A stretch of DNA of 64,000 bases, from the NCBI RefSeq assembly GCF_003285015.1, contig NZ_QMFB01000026.1, positions 42,234 through 106,233 of the forward strand, given 5' to 3'. The stretch's first letter is position 1; each line of letters begins with the position of its first letter. Source of the stretch: Paenibacillus contaminans (lineage in GTDB: Bacteria; Bacillota; Bacilli; Paenibacillales; NBRC-103111). A program made the translations under genes and the position numbers. This document shows, piece by piece, positions 34,637 to 42,646 of the stretch. A model generated the notes under the pieces. It was not told the origin of the DNA. It made no database searches and saw nothing but the letters and a program-made list of their open reading frames with translations.

Positions 34637-36516
34637 CCGTTCGCACCTCCCCGCAAGACTTGCGGCCTGGATAGCGGCACGGCCGGCTTCGTTCCGGCAA
34701 GCTGTTCGCCGGCTGCAGCGATATCACGCTCCGCTGCCCGAATTTCCGAACCGTCGGACGGCTCAGGGAATCGTTCGGCTTCTTCGTCCAGCATCTGCTT
34801 GTGGTATAAATCCGCATACAGCCCTTGCAGCTGCAGGAGCTCCTCATGCGTTCCCCGTTCGGCGATCGCGCCTTCCTCGAGTACGACAATTTGGTCAGCC
34901 GATTTCACCGACGAGATGCGATGTCCGATAATAATCGTGGTCCGGTCGTTCATCACCGAATTAAGGCCTTCGAGGATAAGATCCTCGGTAATCGTGTCTA
35001 CAGCCGACAAGCTGTCGTCAAAAATAAGGATCGACGGCTTCTTGATAAGCGCCCTTGCGATGCTGACCCGCTGCCGCTGCCCGCCGGAGAGCGAAATGCC
35101 CCGTTCGCCGAGCGCCGTATCGAAACGGTTCGGGAACTCCGCGATATTCTCGTAAACCTGGGCGAGCTTCGCTGCGTCCTCCACTTCGTTCTCCGTATAC
35201 GGATTCGGATCGAAGCTGATGTTGTCGCGTATGGTCGTCGAGAACAGGAACTGGTCCTGCGGAACGATGCCGATCTGCCCACGCAGCGTGCGAAGCGGAA
35301 TTTCGTGAATGTCGTGTCCGTCGATGAACACCGTACCCTGAGGCGGATTGTACAGACGAACCAGTAAGTGGACAAGCGTACTTTTGCCGCTGCCTACACG
35401 TCCGACGATGGCAAGGCTGGTGCCGCGTGGTACCGTGAGGTTTATATTTTTGAGCGAAGGCTCCTTCGCCTCCGGGTAATGAAAGGTCAAGTTGCGAATA
35501 TCGATGCGCCCTTCGAGCTGCCCGATATCCGGCTTCGCCGCGATATCGTCGACAACCTCCGGCTCCGTTTCCAAAATGGACAGAAGCCGTTTTTCGGACG
35601 CTATGCCTCTTTGGACTTGGTTCACGACTTTACCCAGATTCTCGATCGGCCCCATGATGAGGGATAAATAGGTGTTGAAGGCTACAAATTCGCCGAGGGT
35701 GATCGTTCCGTTAAGCACGAGGACGCCGCCCAGAACGACGGATATGAGAAAGCTTAATCCTACGATGCCCGTGCTCAGCGCGCCGAAGAGCGAGTTCGAG
35801 CGGACGAAGCGCCTGTTCATTTCGACCGCATACTGATTGTCCCGCGTAAAATGCTTGCGCTCCGCTTTCTCCTGGACGAAAGCCTTGACGACGCGGATTC
35901 CCGCTATAAATTCCTGCACGCGGCTCGTCATATTGGAAACCGCGATTTGCATATCGCTCGACTGCTGCTGAATCCGCTTGTTGAACCGGTATGCCAGTAT
36001 GCTCAAAAGCGGGAGCGGAAGCATCGTAAGCAGAGTCAACCAGCCGTTTACCGCGGAAACCATGGTCACGACGGTAAAGGTGATGAGAACTAGCGCCTCC
36101 ATGATGTTAAAAATGCCGTTCATCGTCACTTCGCGAATGACGCTTACATCGCTGATCGCATGCGACATCAGGTCGCCGATCCGCTGATTGTTGAAATATT
36201 GCGCCGAGAGCTTCTCCCAGTGCGAAAATAAATTGTTGCGGATACGCATTTCCAGCATTCTGGACAGACGATACAAATAAATCCGGCCCATCGATCGAAA
36301 CAAAGCTACGCCCACGGCTACCGCCAGCAGCCAAAGCGCGTACGTTCCGGCATCTTCGAGCGTAAGCCGCGATTGCTCCAGCAGGTCGGTAAATCTTCCG
36401 AGAATGTCCGGAATCAACAGCTGCATCAAGCAAGAGATGGACAATAATGCAAAGCCGAGCAGGTAAGGCCATCGTTTCTCTCGCATATAGTCGAGAATAA
36501 TCGCCTTTCTTTTCAT
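34633..36516 (-). CDS. Multidrug ABC exporter half-transporter, BmrC/YheI-like
   Basis: The start was set at ATG 36516 (MKRKAIILDYMREKRWPY, 627 residues), because GGGGGAGAACGA lies just upstream; the open frame extends further but into the leader terminator. Six membrane helices are followed by an ATPase with Walker A VGSGKST, intact signature LSGGQRQ, and Walker B LIFDDSLS, where Asp replaces the catalytic Glu. That change is the mark of the non-catalytic partner in BmrCD-like and TM287/288-like heterodimers. It precedes the BmrD-like gene, the same order as in B. subtilis, and is preceded by a candidate attenuator. Confidence 0.9.
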   Translation of the reverse strand: MKRKAIILDYMREKRWPYLLGFALLSISCLMQLLIPDILGRFTDLLEQSRLTLEDAGTYALWLLAVAVGVALFRSMGRIYLYRLSRMLEMRIRNNLFSHWEKLSAQYFNNQRIGDLMSHAISDVSVIREVTMNGIFNIMEALVLITFTVVTMVSAVNGWLTLLTMLPLPLLSILAYRFNKRIQQQSSDMQIAVSNMTSRVQEFIAGIRVVKAFVQEKAERKHFTRDNQYAVEMNRRFVRSNSLFGALSTGIVGLSFLISVVLGGVLVLNGTITLGEFVAFNTYLSLIMGPIENLGKVVNQVQRGIASEKRLLSILETEPEVVDDIAAKPDIGQLEGRIDIRNLTFHYPEAKEPSLKNINLTVPRGTSLAIVGRVGSGKSTLVHLLVRLYNPPQGTVFIDGHDIHEIPLRTLRGQIGIVPQDQFLFSTTIRDNISFDPNPYTENEVEDAAKLAQVYENIAEFPNRFDTALGERGISLSGGQRQRVSIARALIKKPSILIFDDSLSAVDTITEDLILEGLNSVMNDRTTIIIGHRISSVKSADQIVVLEEGAIAERGTHEELLQLQGLYADLYHKQMLDEEAERFPEPSDGSEIRAAERDIAAAGEQLAGTKPAVPLSRPQVLRGGANG

Positions 36517-36540
36517 TCGTTCTCCCCCAGTCCGGCCTAG

Positions 36541-36562
36541 AAAAAACGCCGTTATCACGGCG
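36541..36562 (-). terminator. Leader terminator in front of the multidrug exporter operon
   Basis: On the minus strand CGCCGT-gata-ACGGCG is followed by six T residues. It lies 25 bp before the BmrC-like start and overlaps the last codons of a 10-codon reading frame, so it may act as an attenuator. It could also simply end transcription of the upstream monooxygenase-like gene. Confidence 0.75.
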
Positions 36563-36587
36563 CTTTCGCTATGTACCTTCTCTTCAT
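36555..36587 (-). CDS. Candidate leader peptide of the exporter operon (10 codons)
   Basis: ATG at 36587 opens a frame MKRRYIAKAP ending in TGA at 36557-36555. The stop codon lies in the upstroke and loop of the leader terminator. AAAGG lies five bases upstream, inside an AACCTT/AAGGTT inverted repeat that could mask it. In B. subtilis the bmrCD exporter genes are controlled by a leader peptide (bmrB) at which antibiotic-stalled ribosomes prevent termination. The layout here fits the same logic, but no sequence similarity to BmrB is claimed. Confidence 0.5.
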   Translation of the reverse strand: MKRRYIAKAP

Positions 36588-36625
36588 GAAACCTTTACTT
36601 GTAAGGTTACAATGAAAAACAGGAA

Positions 36626-36657
36626 GAAAACATGGATATCCATGCTCGAAAACATGG
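36626..36657. promoter_or_regulatory. Direct repeats and palindrome upstream of the exporter leader
   Basis: GAAAACATGG occurs at 36626-36635 and again at 36648-36657, 22 bp apart. The 14-bp perfect palindrome CATGGATATCCATG lies at 36631-36644. This is a candidate operator region for the exporter leader. A clear -35/-10 pair could not be picked. Confidence 0.4.
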
Positions 36658-36728
36658 ACTATATTACCATCACCATGCAAACCGATCCGAAGCTGCTTCA
36701 GCGATGACGCGGCGAGCCCGTGAAATCT

Positions 36729-37007
36729 TCAAACCTTCCGGAACGCCCACATATGCGCTTTGGCGATTCCGCCCGTTACAAAGAGGTCGAGCTTCCGCCA
36801 GACGGAATCTGGATCGTCCGTACGTTCTTTTTTGAGCGCGAGGTACGCCTCCTCATCGGCAACCGTCCAAATTTCCACAAAAAGCGATTTCTGATCCGTT
36901 CCTTCATATAAGTCGAACCCGGCTCGCTCGCGGATCGGCGCAATCCAATCCAAATAGTTATTTCTTTCTTCTTCCTTGACCCGATATTCGGCAAAAACGG
37001 TTATCAT
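36729..37007 (-). CDS. Small antibiotic-biosynthesis-monooxygenase-fold (ABM-like) protein
   Basis: The 92-residue protein has the alpha/beta ferredoxin-like pattern of ABM dimers: an opening strand MITVFAEYRVK, a helix with paired acidic residues, a strand FDLYEGTD, and LFVEIWTVADEEAYLAL, a typical ABM strand-helix. The closing strand is HMWAFRK. Members range from quinol monooxygenases to haem-degrading or non-catalytic stress proteins, so the activity is open. It lies upstream of the exporter operon on the same strand, but the leader terminator separates them. Confidence 0.65.
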   Translation of the reverse strand: MITVFAEYRVKEEERNNYLDWIAPIRERAGFDLYEGTDQKSLFVEIWTVADEEAYLALKKERTDDPDSVWRKLDLFVTGGIAKAHMWAFRKV

Positions 37008-37137
37008 CGAAGCACCTTCTTTTTCCTAAAATTCGCGAAGTTTCGCGGTTTAGCGGTTACGGATTTCATTTACAGCATAAAATGATACAATAATAACAAC
37101 ACTACGTGTGAATCTCCACACCAGGAGGGATTACTTT

Positions 37138-38121
37138 TTGGACACCGGAACGCATTTAGTCATCGGTCTCGGTTTAGCCGGACTCGCACACATTGACCCT
37201 GTAGTCGCCGCAGACTCAACAGTTTCGGCCGCCGTGCTGATCGGCACAGTGCTCGGTTCGCAGGCACCCGATTCGGACGGATTTCTTCGTCTCCGCGGCA
37301 ACGCCGCCTATATTCGAAACCATCGCGGAGCATCCCATTCGATACCCGCCATCTTCATTTGGACGCTTCTGATTACCGCCGCCCTCGTTCTCGCATTCGG
37401 CAGTCTGCCGGTGCTGCATGTGCTCGGATGGGTGTTTGCCGCCGTCGTCTTTCACGTATTCACCGACTTATTCAATACGTACGGCACGCAAGCGCTTCGC
37501 CCTTTCTCGGAAAAGTGGGTGTCGTGGAACATCATTCACATATTCGACCCCTTTATTTTCGGATCGCATCTGATCGCGGTGTTCCTATGGTCGATCGGTG
37601 CGGGAAAGCCGCAAACGATTTTTCCTGTGCTGTACGGCTTAATTGCGTTATACTACATTTGGCGGACCGTCGTCCATTACCTGCTCGAATCCAGGCTTTA
37701 TCAGAAGGATATGCACTACACGCCAACCGACCGTTACTTCTTGATTCCGACCTTTCACTGGTACGTATGGAACGTCGTGAAGAAGCAAGAGAACGGCACG
37801 TTCGTCGTCGGCGAGTACAAAAACAAGCAGCTCAAATGGTTCGATTCGGTTTCCTGCGCATCGCATCCGGCCGTAGAGGCTTCCAAAAATCATTCGGATA
37901 TTTCCTCGTTCCTGTACTTCTCCTCGTTCGCTTGTGCCGAATTGAAGGAGCATCCTTGGGGATACGAGGTTCGATGGGTCGATGTCCGGTATCGGCACCG
38001 CAAGCAATATCCCTTCGTCGCCGTTCTGCTGCTCGACAGAGAGCTGCTGCCGCTTGATTCGTACGTGGGCTGGCTCAGCGACTCCCGTTTGGAGAAAAAG
38101 CTTCGCGTAGGTACGCATTAA
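37138..38121 (+). CDS. yfhP: YfhP-type membrane protein (metal-dependent hydrolase-like, DUF457 superfamily)
   Basis: The start was chosen as TTG 37138, because ACCAGGAGGG ends eight bases before it, giving 327 residues, about the length of B. subtilis YfhP. The N-terminal half has several membrane segments and the motif DSDGFLRLRG...IRNHRGASHS, typical of the LexA-binding/metal-dependent hydrolase membrane family. The C-terminal third is soluble. Biochemical function is unknown; B. subtilis YfhP has been linked to sporulation-delay and competence phenotypes only loosely. A possible promoter (TTTACA, 16 bp, TAATAA) precedes it. Confidence 0.88.
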   Translation: MDTGTHLVIGLGLAGLAHIDPVVAADSTVSAAVLIGTVLGSQAPDSDGFLRLRGNAAYIRNHRGASHSIPAIFIWTLLITAALVLAFGSLPVLHVLGWVFAAVVFHVFTDLFNTYGTQALRPFSEKWVSWNIIHIFDPFIFGSHLIAVFLWSIGAGKPQTIFPVLYGLIALYYIWRTVVHYLLESRLYQKDMHYTPTDRYFLIPTFHWYVWNVVKKQENGTFVVGEYKNKQLKWFDSVSCASHPAVEASKNHSDISSFLYFSSFACAELKEHPWGYEVRWVDVRYRHRKQYPFVAVLLLDRELLPLDSYVGWLSDSRLEKKLRVGTH

Positions 38122-38162
38122 CAGACGCTGTCAAGCACGTACTACTATAAAAGCTTTCCCTT

Positions 38163-38190
38163 GTCGCCGGTCAAACGGCGACTTCCTTTT
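38163..38190 (+). terminator. Terminator of yfhP
   Basis: GTCGCCG pairs with CGGCGAC across a six-base loop and is followed by TTCCTTTTG, about 40 bp past the stop. Confidence 0.65.
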
Positions 38191-38306
38191 GCCCGTCAAC
38201 GGCCAGACGAACGATATGCGTCGGTTTGATGCCCGAATTGGCTGCCTGTATCGGCCTCGGGTTCTAATAGAGGACTATCAGGCAAAGCTCACCGGACAAT
38301 GGAATA

Positions 38307-38398
38307 GGCCCGGACAGCGTCTAGTTGCGCTGCCGGGCCCATGCGAGCAATTGGATTATTACCAGTCAACCGGAGGAATCTTAACGATTCCCCCGGTT
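38307..38398 (-). terminator. Two hairpins downstream of the first SASP gene
   Basis: AACCGG-GGAATC pairs with GATTCC-CCGGTT (38368-38398), a 12-bp stem with one mismatch, just past the SASP stop. A second stem, GGCCCGG-CAGCG with CGCTG-CCGGGCC, lies at 38307-38339. Neither has a T run, so they may stabilise the spore mRNA as much as end it. Confidence 0.55.
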
Positions 38399-38411
38399 CT
38401 AGTGGAAATGA

Positions 38412-38633
38412 TTAACGCGTTTTACCACCGGAAATCGTTTGCTCGGCAATTTGCACAAGACGGCGAGTGATGTTTCCGCCCAATGCGCCTGCATCGCGGG
38501 AAGCCATGTAGCCCATGTAACCGTCTTGCGGGATTTGAATGCCCAGCTCTTGTGCAACTTCATACTTCATTTGATCCAATGCTTGGCTTGCTTGCGGAAC
38601 GACAAGGCTGTTGCTGCTTCTCGAGTTTGCCAT
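38412..38633 (-). CDS. Alpha/beta-type small acid-soluble spore protein
   Basis: ATG 38633 (MANSRSSNSLVVPQASQAL, 73 residues) follows GAAAGGAGCACG. It has the two conserved helices of alpha/beta SASP: the germination-protease site in KYEVAQELGI, and the DNA-binding segment GGNITRRLVQIAEQ. These proteins coat spore DNA, convert it to an A-like form and protect it from UV and chemicals. A sigma-G-type promoter precedes it. A close paralogue is at 46535-46762. Confidence 0.97.
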   Translation of the reverse strand: MANSRSSNSLVVPQASQALDQMKYEVAQELGIQIPQDGYMGYMASRDAGALGGNITRRLVQIAEQTISGGKTR

Positions 38634-38687
38634 AATAGGTCGTGCTCCTTTCAAACCTCGTTGATGTATAGTGCAAGCTTGCAAACT

Positions 38688-38717
38688 TATTATGTTTCCG
38701 TTGCGAAAGAATATACA
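38688..38717 (-). promoter_or_regulatory. Sigma-G-like promoter of the first SASP gene
   Basis: On the minus strand TGTATA (38717-38712) and CATAATA (38694-38688) are 17 bp apart, close to the forespore sigma-G pattern. The -10 is identical to that of the second SASP gene. Confidence 0.7.
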
Positions 38718-38757
38718 CAAAGTTTTCAAAAATCTTTTTATTTGAGGAGTCCATCAC

Positions 38758-38934
38758 ATGAACCGTTCACAAGCTTTGTTTTTCGCCGTAGTCGGCACCC
38801 TGCTGCTCGCATCCATCGGGCTTGCCATCAGCTATCGTAGCGTATGGCTGACGCTGCTCTGCTCCCTCGTATCCATCCTCTTCATCGGAATAGGCTTCAT
38901 GTTCAAAGCGAAAGCCCGCAAGAAAAAGGGCTAG
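38758..38934 (+). CDS. 58-residue membrane mini-protein, YlaF/DUF5325-like
   Basis: ATG 38758 follows TTTGAGGAGTCC and opens a 58-codon frame. The product is two short membrane helices (LFFAVVGTLLLASIGLAI and LTLLCSLVSILFIGIGF) separated by SYRSVW, with a very basic C-terminal tail KAKARKKKG. This pattern fits the YlaF (DUF5325) family of Bacillales, whose function is unknown. It is divergent from the SASP gene and ends near a shared terminator with trpS. Confidence 0.75.
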   Translation: MNRSQALFFAVVGTLLLASIGLAISYRSVWLTLLCSLVSILFIGIGFMFKAKARKKKG

Positions 38935-39011
38935 CCTGTACGAAAGTACACAGGACAAGCCCGACGAGTCGCAGGTATGATGAGAATGCCGTCTAGCCAG
39001 CCCATTTTCAG

Positions 39012-39046
39012 CAAAAGGAGCCGTCCGCAGACAGCTCCTTTGATTT
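39012..39046. terminator. Bidirectional terminator between the mini-protein gene and trpS
   Basis: AAAGGAGC (39014-39021) pairs with GCTCCTTT (39034-39041), with A/T runs on both sides. It serves the convergent genes on either side. Confidence 0.8.
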
Positions 39047-39077
39047 TAAGACCCTCTGAAAGAGGCGGGTCCAGTTG

Positions 39078-40064
39078 CTATTCCGGAAGGACGAAGCCCA
39101 TCCGCCGCTTCACTTCACGCAGCAGCGGTTCTGCCGCGGCGTTGGCGCGCTCCGCGCCTTTCCGCAAGAACGAAGCAAGCTCGCCGCTTTCGCGGATCTC
39201 TTTATACCGCTTCTGAATCGGCTCCAGCGTCGCGACGACATGCTCGGCCAGATCCTTTTTGAACGCTCCGTACCCTTGCCCCTCGTATTTCGCCTCGATT
39301 TCGCCGATCGACAGACCCGAGCAATACGTATAAATACTCATCAGGTTGCTAACCTCAGGCTTCGATTGCGGATCGTATTTGACCTCGCGGCCGGAATCCG
39401 TGACGGCGCGGCTCAGCTTTTTGCGGATGACGTCCGGCTCGTCGAGCATGGCGATAAAGCTGCCCGGATTCGGGTTGCTCTTGCTCATCTTCTTGGAAGC
39501 GTCGTCCAGCGACATGATGCGTGCGCCCACCTTCGGAATGTAAGGCTCCGGCAAGGTGAACAAATCGCCGTACCGCTGATTGAAGCGCTGCGCCAAATCG
39601 CGCGTGATTTCAAGATGCTGCTTCTGGTCGTCGCCTACCGGAACGAGATCCGCGTTGTAGACCAAAATATCCGCAGCCATAAGCGCCGGGTACACAAACA
39701 GGCCTGCGCCGATCGATTCTTTACCGGCCGATTTTTCTTTGAATTGCGTCATCCGCTCCAGCTCGCCCATATAGGCCAGCGTCGTCATCAACCAGCCGAG
39801 CTCGGCATGCGCAGTTACATGGGATTGCAAGAACAATGCCGATTTGTCCGGATTGATTCCGCTCGCGATGAACAGCGCTGCGACGGACTCGATTTGCTCG
39901 CGCAAAGCCGCCGGATCCTGCGGTACCGTTATCGCATGAAGGTCGACCACCATGAAGAAACACTCGTGATCGTCCTGCAGCTTCACGAAATTTTGCAGCG
40001 CCCCGATGTAGTTGCCCAGCGTCAGCTGACCGCTCGGTTGAATGCCTGATAAAACTCTTTTCAT
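39078..40064 (-). CDS. trpS: Tryptophanyl-tRNA synthetase
   Basis: The 328-residue enzyme charges tRNA-Trp. It has the class I HIGH-equivalent motif in PSGQLTLGNYIGAL at the N-terminus and KMSKS in KKMSKSNPN near residue 195, and its length matches bacterial TrpS. A T-box riboswitch with a UGG specifier lies upstream. Unusually, about 230 bp containing an interspersed hairpin repeat separate the T-box terminator from the start codon. The ribosome site is CAGGAGGCGATAGG. Confidence 0.97.
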   Translation of the reverse strand: MKRVLSGIQPSGQLTLGNYIGALQNFVKLQDDHECFFMVVDLHAITVPQDPAALREQIESVAALFIASGINPDKSALFLQSHVTAHAELGWLMTTLAYMGELERMTQFKEKSAGKESIGAGLFVYPALMAADILVYNADLVPVGDDQKQHLEITRDLAQRFNQRYGDLFTLPEPYIPKVGARIMSLDDASKKMSKSNPNPGSFIAMLDEPDVIRKKLSRAVTDSGREVKYDPQSKPEVSNLMSIYTYCSGLSIGEIEAKYEGQGYGAFKKDLAEHVVATLEPIQKRYKEIRESGELASFLRKGAERANAAAEPLLREVKRRMGFVLPE

Positions 40065-40169
40065 AACCTATCGCCTCCTGATTTTCGTTCCAAAGCTCCA
40101 AACGCGTTTCAGCGCCCTTGATGCCGCGTTTACCCTACCCGCATTCCGGATACGCTTTCTGACGCACTC

Positions 40170-40224
40170 AAGGATAAACGGCTTCGCCGTGCTAATCGCT
40201 TTCGAAGAAAGCGACTTCGTAAGC
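40170..40224. repeat. Interspersed hairpin repeat, copy 2 (55 bp), inside the trpS leader
   Basis: It matches 27154-27208 at 52 of 55 positions. It contains ACGGC-TTC-GCCGT and a CGCTTTC-gaa-GAAAGCG stem of seven pairs. Downstream sequence ending GCGCGTTTACCG (about 40237-40250) resembles the ends of the shorter repeats by lipA. It lies between the T-box terminator and trpS and would be transcribed with trpS. Confidence 0.8.
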
Positions 40225-40293
40225 ATAAGCTGGGACTGGCGCGTTTACCGAGGTTTAGAGCTGCTTCCACGATATACTTTCTGAAAAACACAC

Positions 40294-40613
40294 AAAAAGG
40301 CCTCCCGCCGCAAGGGACGAGAGACCGTGGTGCCACCCTAATTCGCTTCCCCAGGGAATGACCGGATTATGCCGGAACATTAACCGCAAGCGGAAAGCCT
40401 TATCGCTCCGATAACGGGGAGCTTCCGTTCAACCTACTGGCCGCATCGTTCGCCTCGTTTTGGACACGATAGCTACTTGCATGCCGCGTTCGGCATTATG
40501 CTCAAGGACCCATTCGAAAGGCGCGCCACACCGGATTCTCAGCCCCCCGGCTCTCTGCAGAGACACAATCGCTTTCTACTCTTTCCTCTCAACGCAAAAA
40601 CGAATATAAAATT
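40294..40613 (-). promoter_or_regulatory. T-box riboswitch (tRNA-Trp) controlling trpS
   Basis: On the minus strand the leader has the T-box consensus AGGGTGGCACCACGG (40339-40325). A GC-rich terminator with a TTTTT tail follows (to 40294). Upstream is a Stem I region with the specifier loop GAATGGGTCC, where TGG (40512-40510) is the Trp codon. Uncharged tRNA-Trp would pair with the specifier and the T-box bulge and favour the antiterminator, allowing trpS transcription. This feature fills most of the 686-bp stretch 40065-40750. Confidence 0.95.
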
Positions 40614-40620
40614 AGTACTC

Positions 40621-40649
40621 ATTATACTCCGTGACCGCAAAAAGTTCAA
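40621..40649 (-). promoter_or_regulatory. Sigma-A promoter of the trpS T-box transcript
   Basis: On the minus strand TTGAAC (40649-40644), a 17-bp spacer and a perfect TATAAT (40626-40621) stand directly upstream of the T-box leader. Confidence 0.9.
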
Positions 40650-40750
40650 CCATGCCGCTTGCGGAACGCCGCGGGCAGCTCCGACGCCGTGCAGCGACGC
40701 AAAACGCCGTTGCGGCTTCGGCAGATTACGGGCTGCCGTAACGCATTCCG

Positions 40751-41806
40751 TCAGTAACGCGCGGAAAACGCCGAGCCGCGGCGAACCCCCGCCGCTTTCC
40801 GCAGATCGGCCAGCTTATTCAGACTGACGGAAGGAACCCGCTCCTGCGAAGCGGCGAACTCGCTTAAATATTCCCCCAGCGCCTCATAGGCCTGGTAGTA
40901 TACGAATACTTGCTGCAAGCCGTAATTTTCGTCATAACGCCTCGATTCGTCCGGGCGGAGCGAGCGGAGCAGCATGTTCACAGGCGCCTTCCTGCCTGCC
41001 AGCAAGCGTTCTTGTACGTGGATGGTCAGCGTGATCGCTTGAATGAGCCTGCCCGCCTCAGGGTGGCGCAGATCGGCTTTTTGCAGCACCTTGATCATAT
41101 CGCGGATGCGTTCGACCATCGACTCGTATGCATCGAAAAGCGACGCCGTCTCCTGCTCTTCCCCCCGCCTCAGCCAGCGATCCTCATGGATCAGCTGCGA
41201 GACGGCCCTCCCCTTCTCGATATACGCCCGCACATCTTCGATTTGCGCTCGCATGTAGGGACGGTAAGGCGTCATTTGGCCCGTTTTCAGATCGAGCCGG
41301 ACATAATGCAGCAGCACGCGTAACATACTCTCCGACTTCGCCAGCAGCACCTCCTCGCGCTCCCGGTGCACAGGCTTGATGATGACGTTGACGACCGTGC
41401 CGACGATCATCCCGATCAGCACGAGCATGAATTGATTGTAGGCGGCGCTCCCGGAAAGCTGGCTGAACGTGCCCATCGTATTGATCGTGACGATAACGGC
41501 CAGCTGCAGCGACGCCGTTCTTTTCAGCTTGATATGGATGGCCATCACGATAAAGGAAACTGCGGCGATAATGATCGAAAGATTGCCTAACAAGAGACAG
41601 ACGGCGATACCGAGCATTGCGGCAAATAACGCGCTGGCGATATGCGACAGCGAATGATGCAGCGACCGGTACACGGAAGGCTGAACCGCAAGCATCGAAA
41701 TAATGCCGGCAAAATGCGCCGGGTCAAGCCGCAGCAGCCTCGCCAGCGTAATGCTGATGGCGACCGAGATGACCGTTTTTAGAACGCGAAGCCCTACCCC
41801 CATCAT
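40751..41806 (-). CDS. Aromatic acid exporter family membrane protein (YqjA/FUSC-like)
   Basis: The 351-residue protein has a membrane half of about 130 residues (IISMLAVQPSVYRSLHHSLSHIASALFAAMLG is typical of the ArAE_1 family), then a soluble helical C-terminal domain rich in Glu, Arg and Leu. Members are inferred to export aromatic acids or to influence envelope homeostasis. The transported compound is not known for the Bacillales proteins. It is monocistronic. The stop lies about 100 bp past the trpS promoter region. Confidence 0.85.
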   Translation of the reverse strand: MMGVGLRVLKTVISVAISITLARLLRLDPAHFAGIISMLAVQPSVYRSLHHSLSHIASALFAAMLGIAVCLLLGNLSIIIAAVSFIVMAIHIKLKRTASLQLAVIVTINTMGTFSQLSGSAAYNQFMLVLIGMIVGTVVNVIIKPVHREREEVLLAKSESMLRVLLHYVRLDLKTGQMTPYRPYMRAQIEDVRAYIEKGRAVSQLIHEDRWLRRGEEQETASLFDAYESMVERIRDMIKVLQKADLRHPEAGRLIQAITLTIHVQERLLAGRKAPVNMLLRSLRPDESRRYDENYGLQQVFVYYQAYEALGEYLSEFAASQERVPSVSLNKLADLRKAAGVRRGSAFSARY

Positions 41807-41965
41807 GGATCTCCCCCCGCCATGTTTTATGTCATATATATTAACATAACGAACGCATGAAGAGAAGTTATGTCACTTTATTGTAATATTATATAACATA
41901 TAAATAATGAGAAGTTGCCTCGAACGTTTGAAAGCCGGCCCTTCGCAGGACCGGCCGGCTCGCTT

Positions 41966-42646
41966 TTATTCCCTTCCCTTTCGATCCAAAAAAACGGCGT
42001 CGTTCTGCAGCCCTTTCATCCATTTCGGTACCCGATCGTTAACGACGACCGCGTATTTCGGATAGTTCAGCACATCGAAATCATGCTTCGAGTCCGCGAT
42101 GGAAACCGTATTGCACGGGTCACAGCCGCATTCGCGAATATAATTGAGCTTAAAGTCGCTTAAGCTCGACAAATCGATTTGCGTCGCACCGTTTTCCGAC
42201 CTGGCTTCCAAGCAAACATACGGCACCTGAAAATAGTCGGCGTATTGTTTCACGATCGGCTCGATCGAGGTCGAGAGAAGAACGACGGATATACCGGCCC
42301 TCTTCAAGTCGAAAATGAGGTCGTGTACGGGTTGAATGAAGCTTGCTTTCACTTTCATTTCAAAAAACTCATATGCCCTCCGCTCTAACTGTCCGATCGG
42401 AATTTTGGCGTAGTTCCGGTAAAAAACCTGCTGAAACCGTTCGCGTTTCCAAAAGTCGAGCATGAGGTACATAGGGATATGCACGATCATGAAGTAGCAT
42501 AACCACACCCGATACAGCACCGGATGCATCATAGCGGACCGAACGAACAAGTAAAACTCCACCACATTGCTTTTGGAAATCGTATTGTCCACATCGATAA
42601 TTGCGTGTTTTACGCCTTTTTTGGTGAAATGCACTACGAGATTCAA
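41966..42646 (-). CDS. HAD superfamily phosphatase (HAD-IB, phosphoserine phosphatase-like)
   Basis: The start was chosen as TTG 42646 (read as Met, then NLVVHFTKKG), because TTTGGAGGAG lies seven bases upstream; 226 residues. The open frame continues upstream, but that part has no HAD features. Motif I is AIIDVDNTIS (nucleophile and acid/base Asp), motif II VVLLSTS, motif III Lys in SDFK, motif IV IADSKHDFD. An insertion of helical, hydrophobic sequence (about 35-80) forms the cap. The substrate is unknown. It is divergent from the aldose epimerase gene. Confidence 0.85.
   Translation of the reverse strand: MNLVVHFTKKGVKHAIIDVDNTISKSNVVEFYLFVRSAMMHPVLYRVWLCYFMIVHIPMYLMLDFWKRERFQQVFYRNYAKIPIGQLERRAYEFFEMKVKASFIQPVHDLIFDLKRAGISVVLLSTSIEPIVKQYADYFQVPYVCLEARSENGATQIDLSSLSDFKLNYIRECGCDPCNTVSIADSKHDFDVLNYPKYAVVVNDRVPKWMKGLQNDAVFLDRKGRE

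Noticed and set aside
33983..35155. A 390-codon plus-strand open frame
   Set aside because: It is antisense to both exporter genes and has no recognisable features; high-GC third positions create such frames.
39075..40049. A 324-codon plus-strand open frame
   Set aside because: It mirrors trpS exactly. The trpS HIGH and KMSKS motifs are on the other strand.
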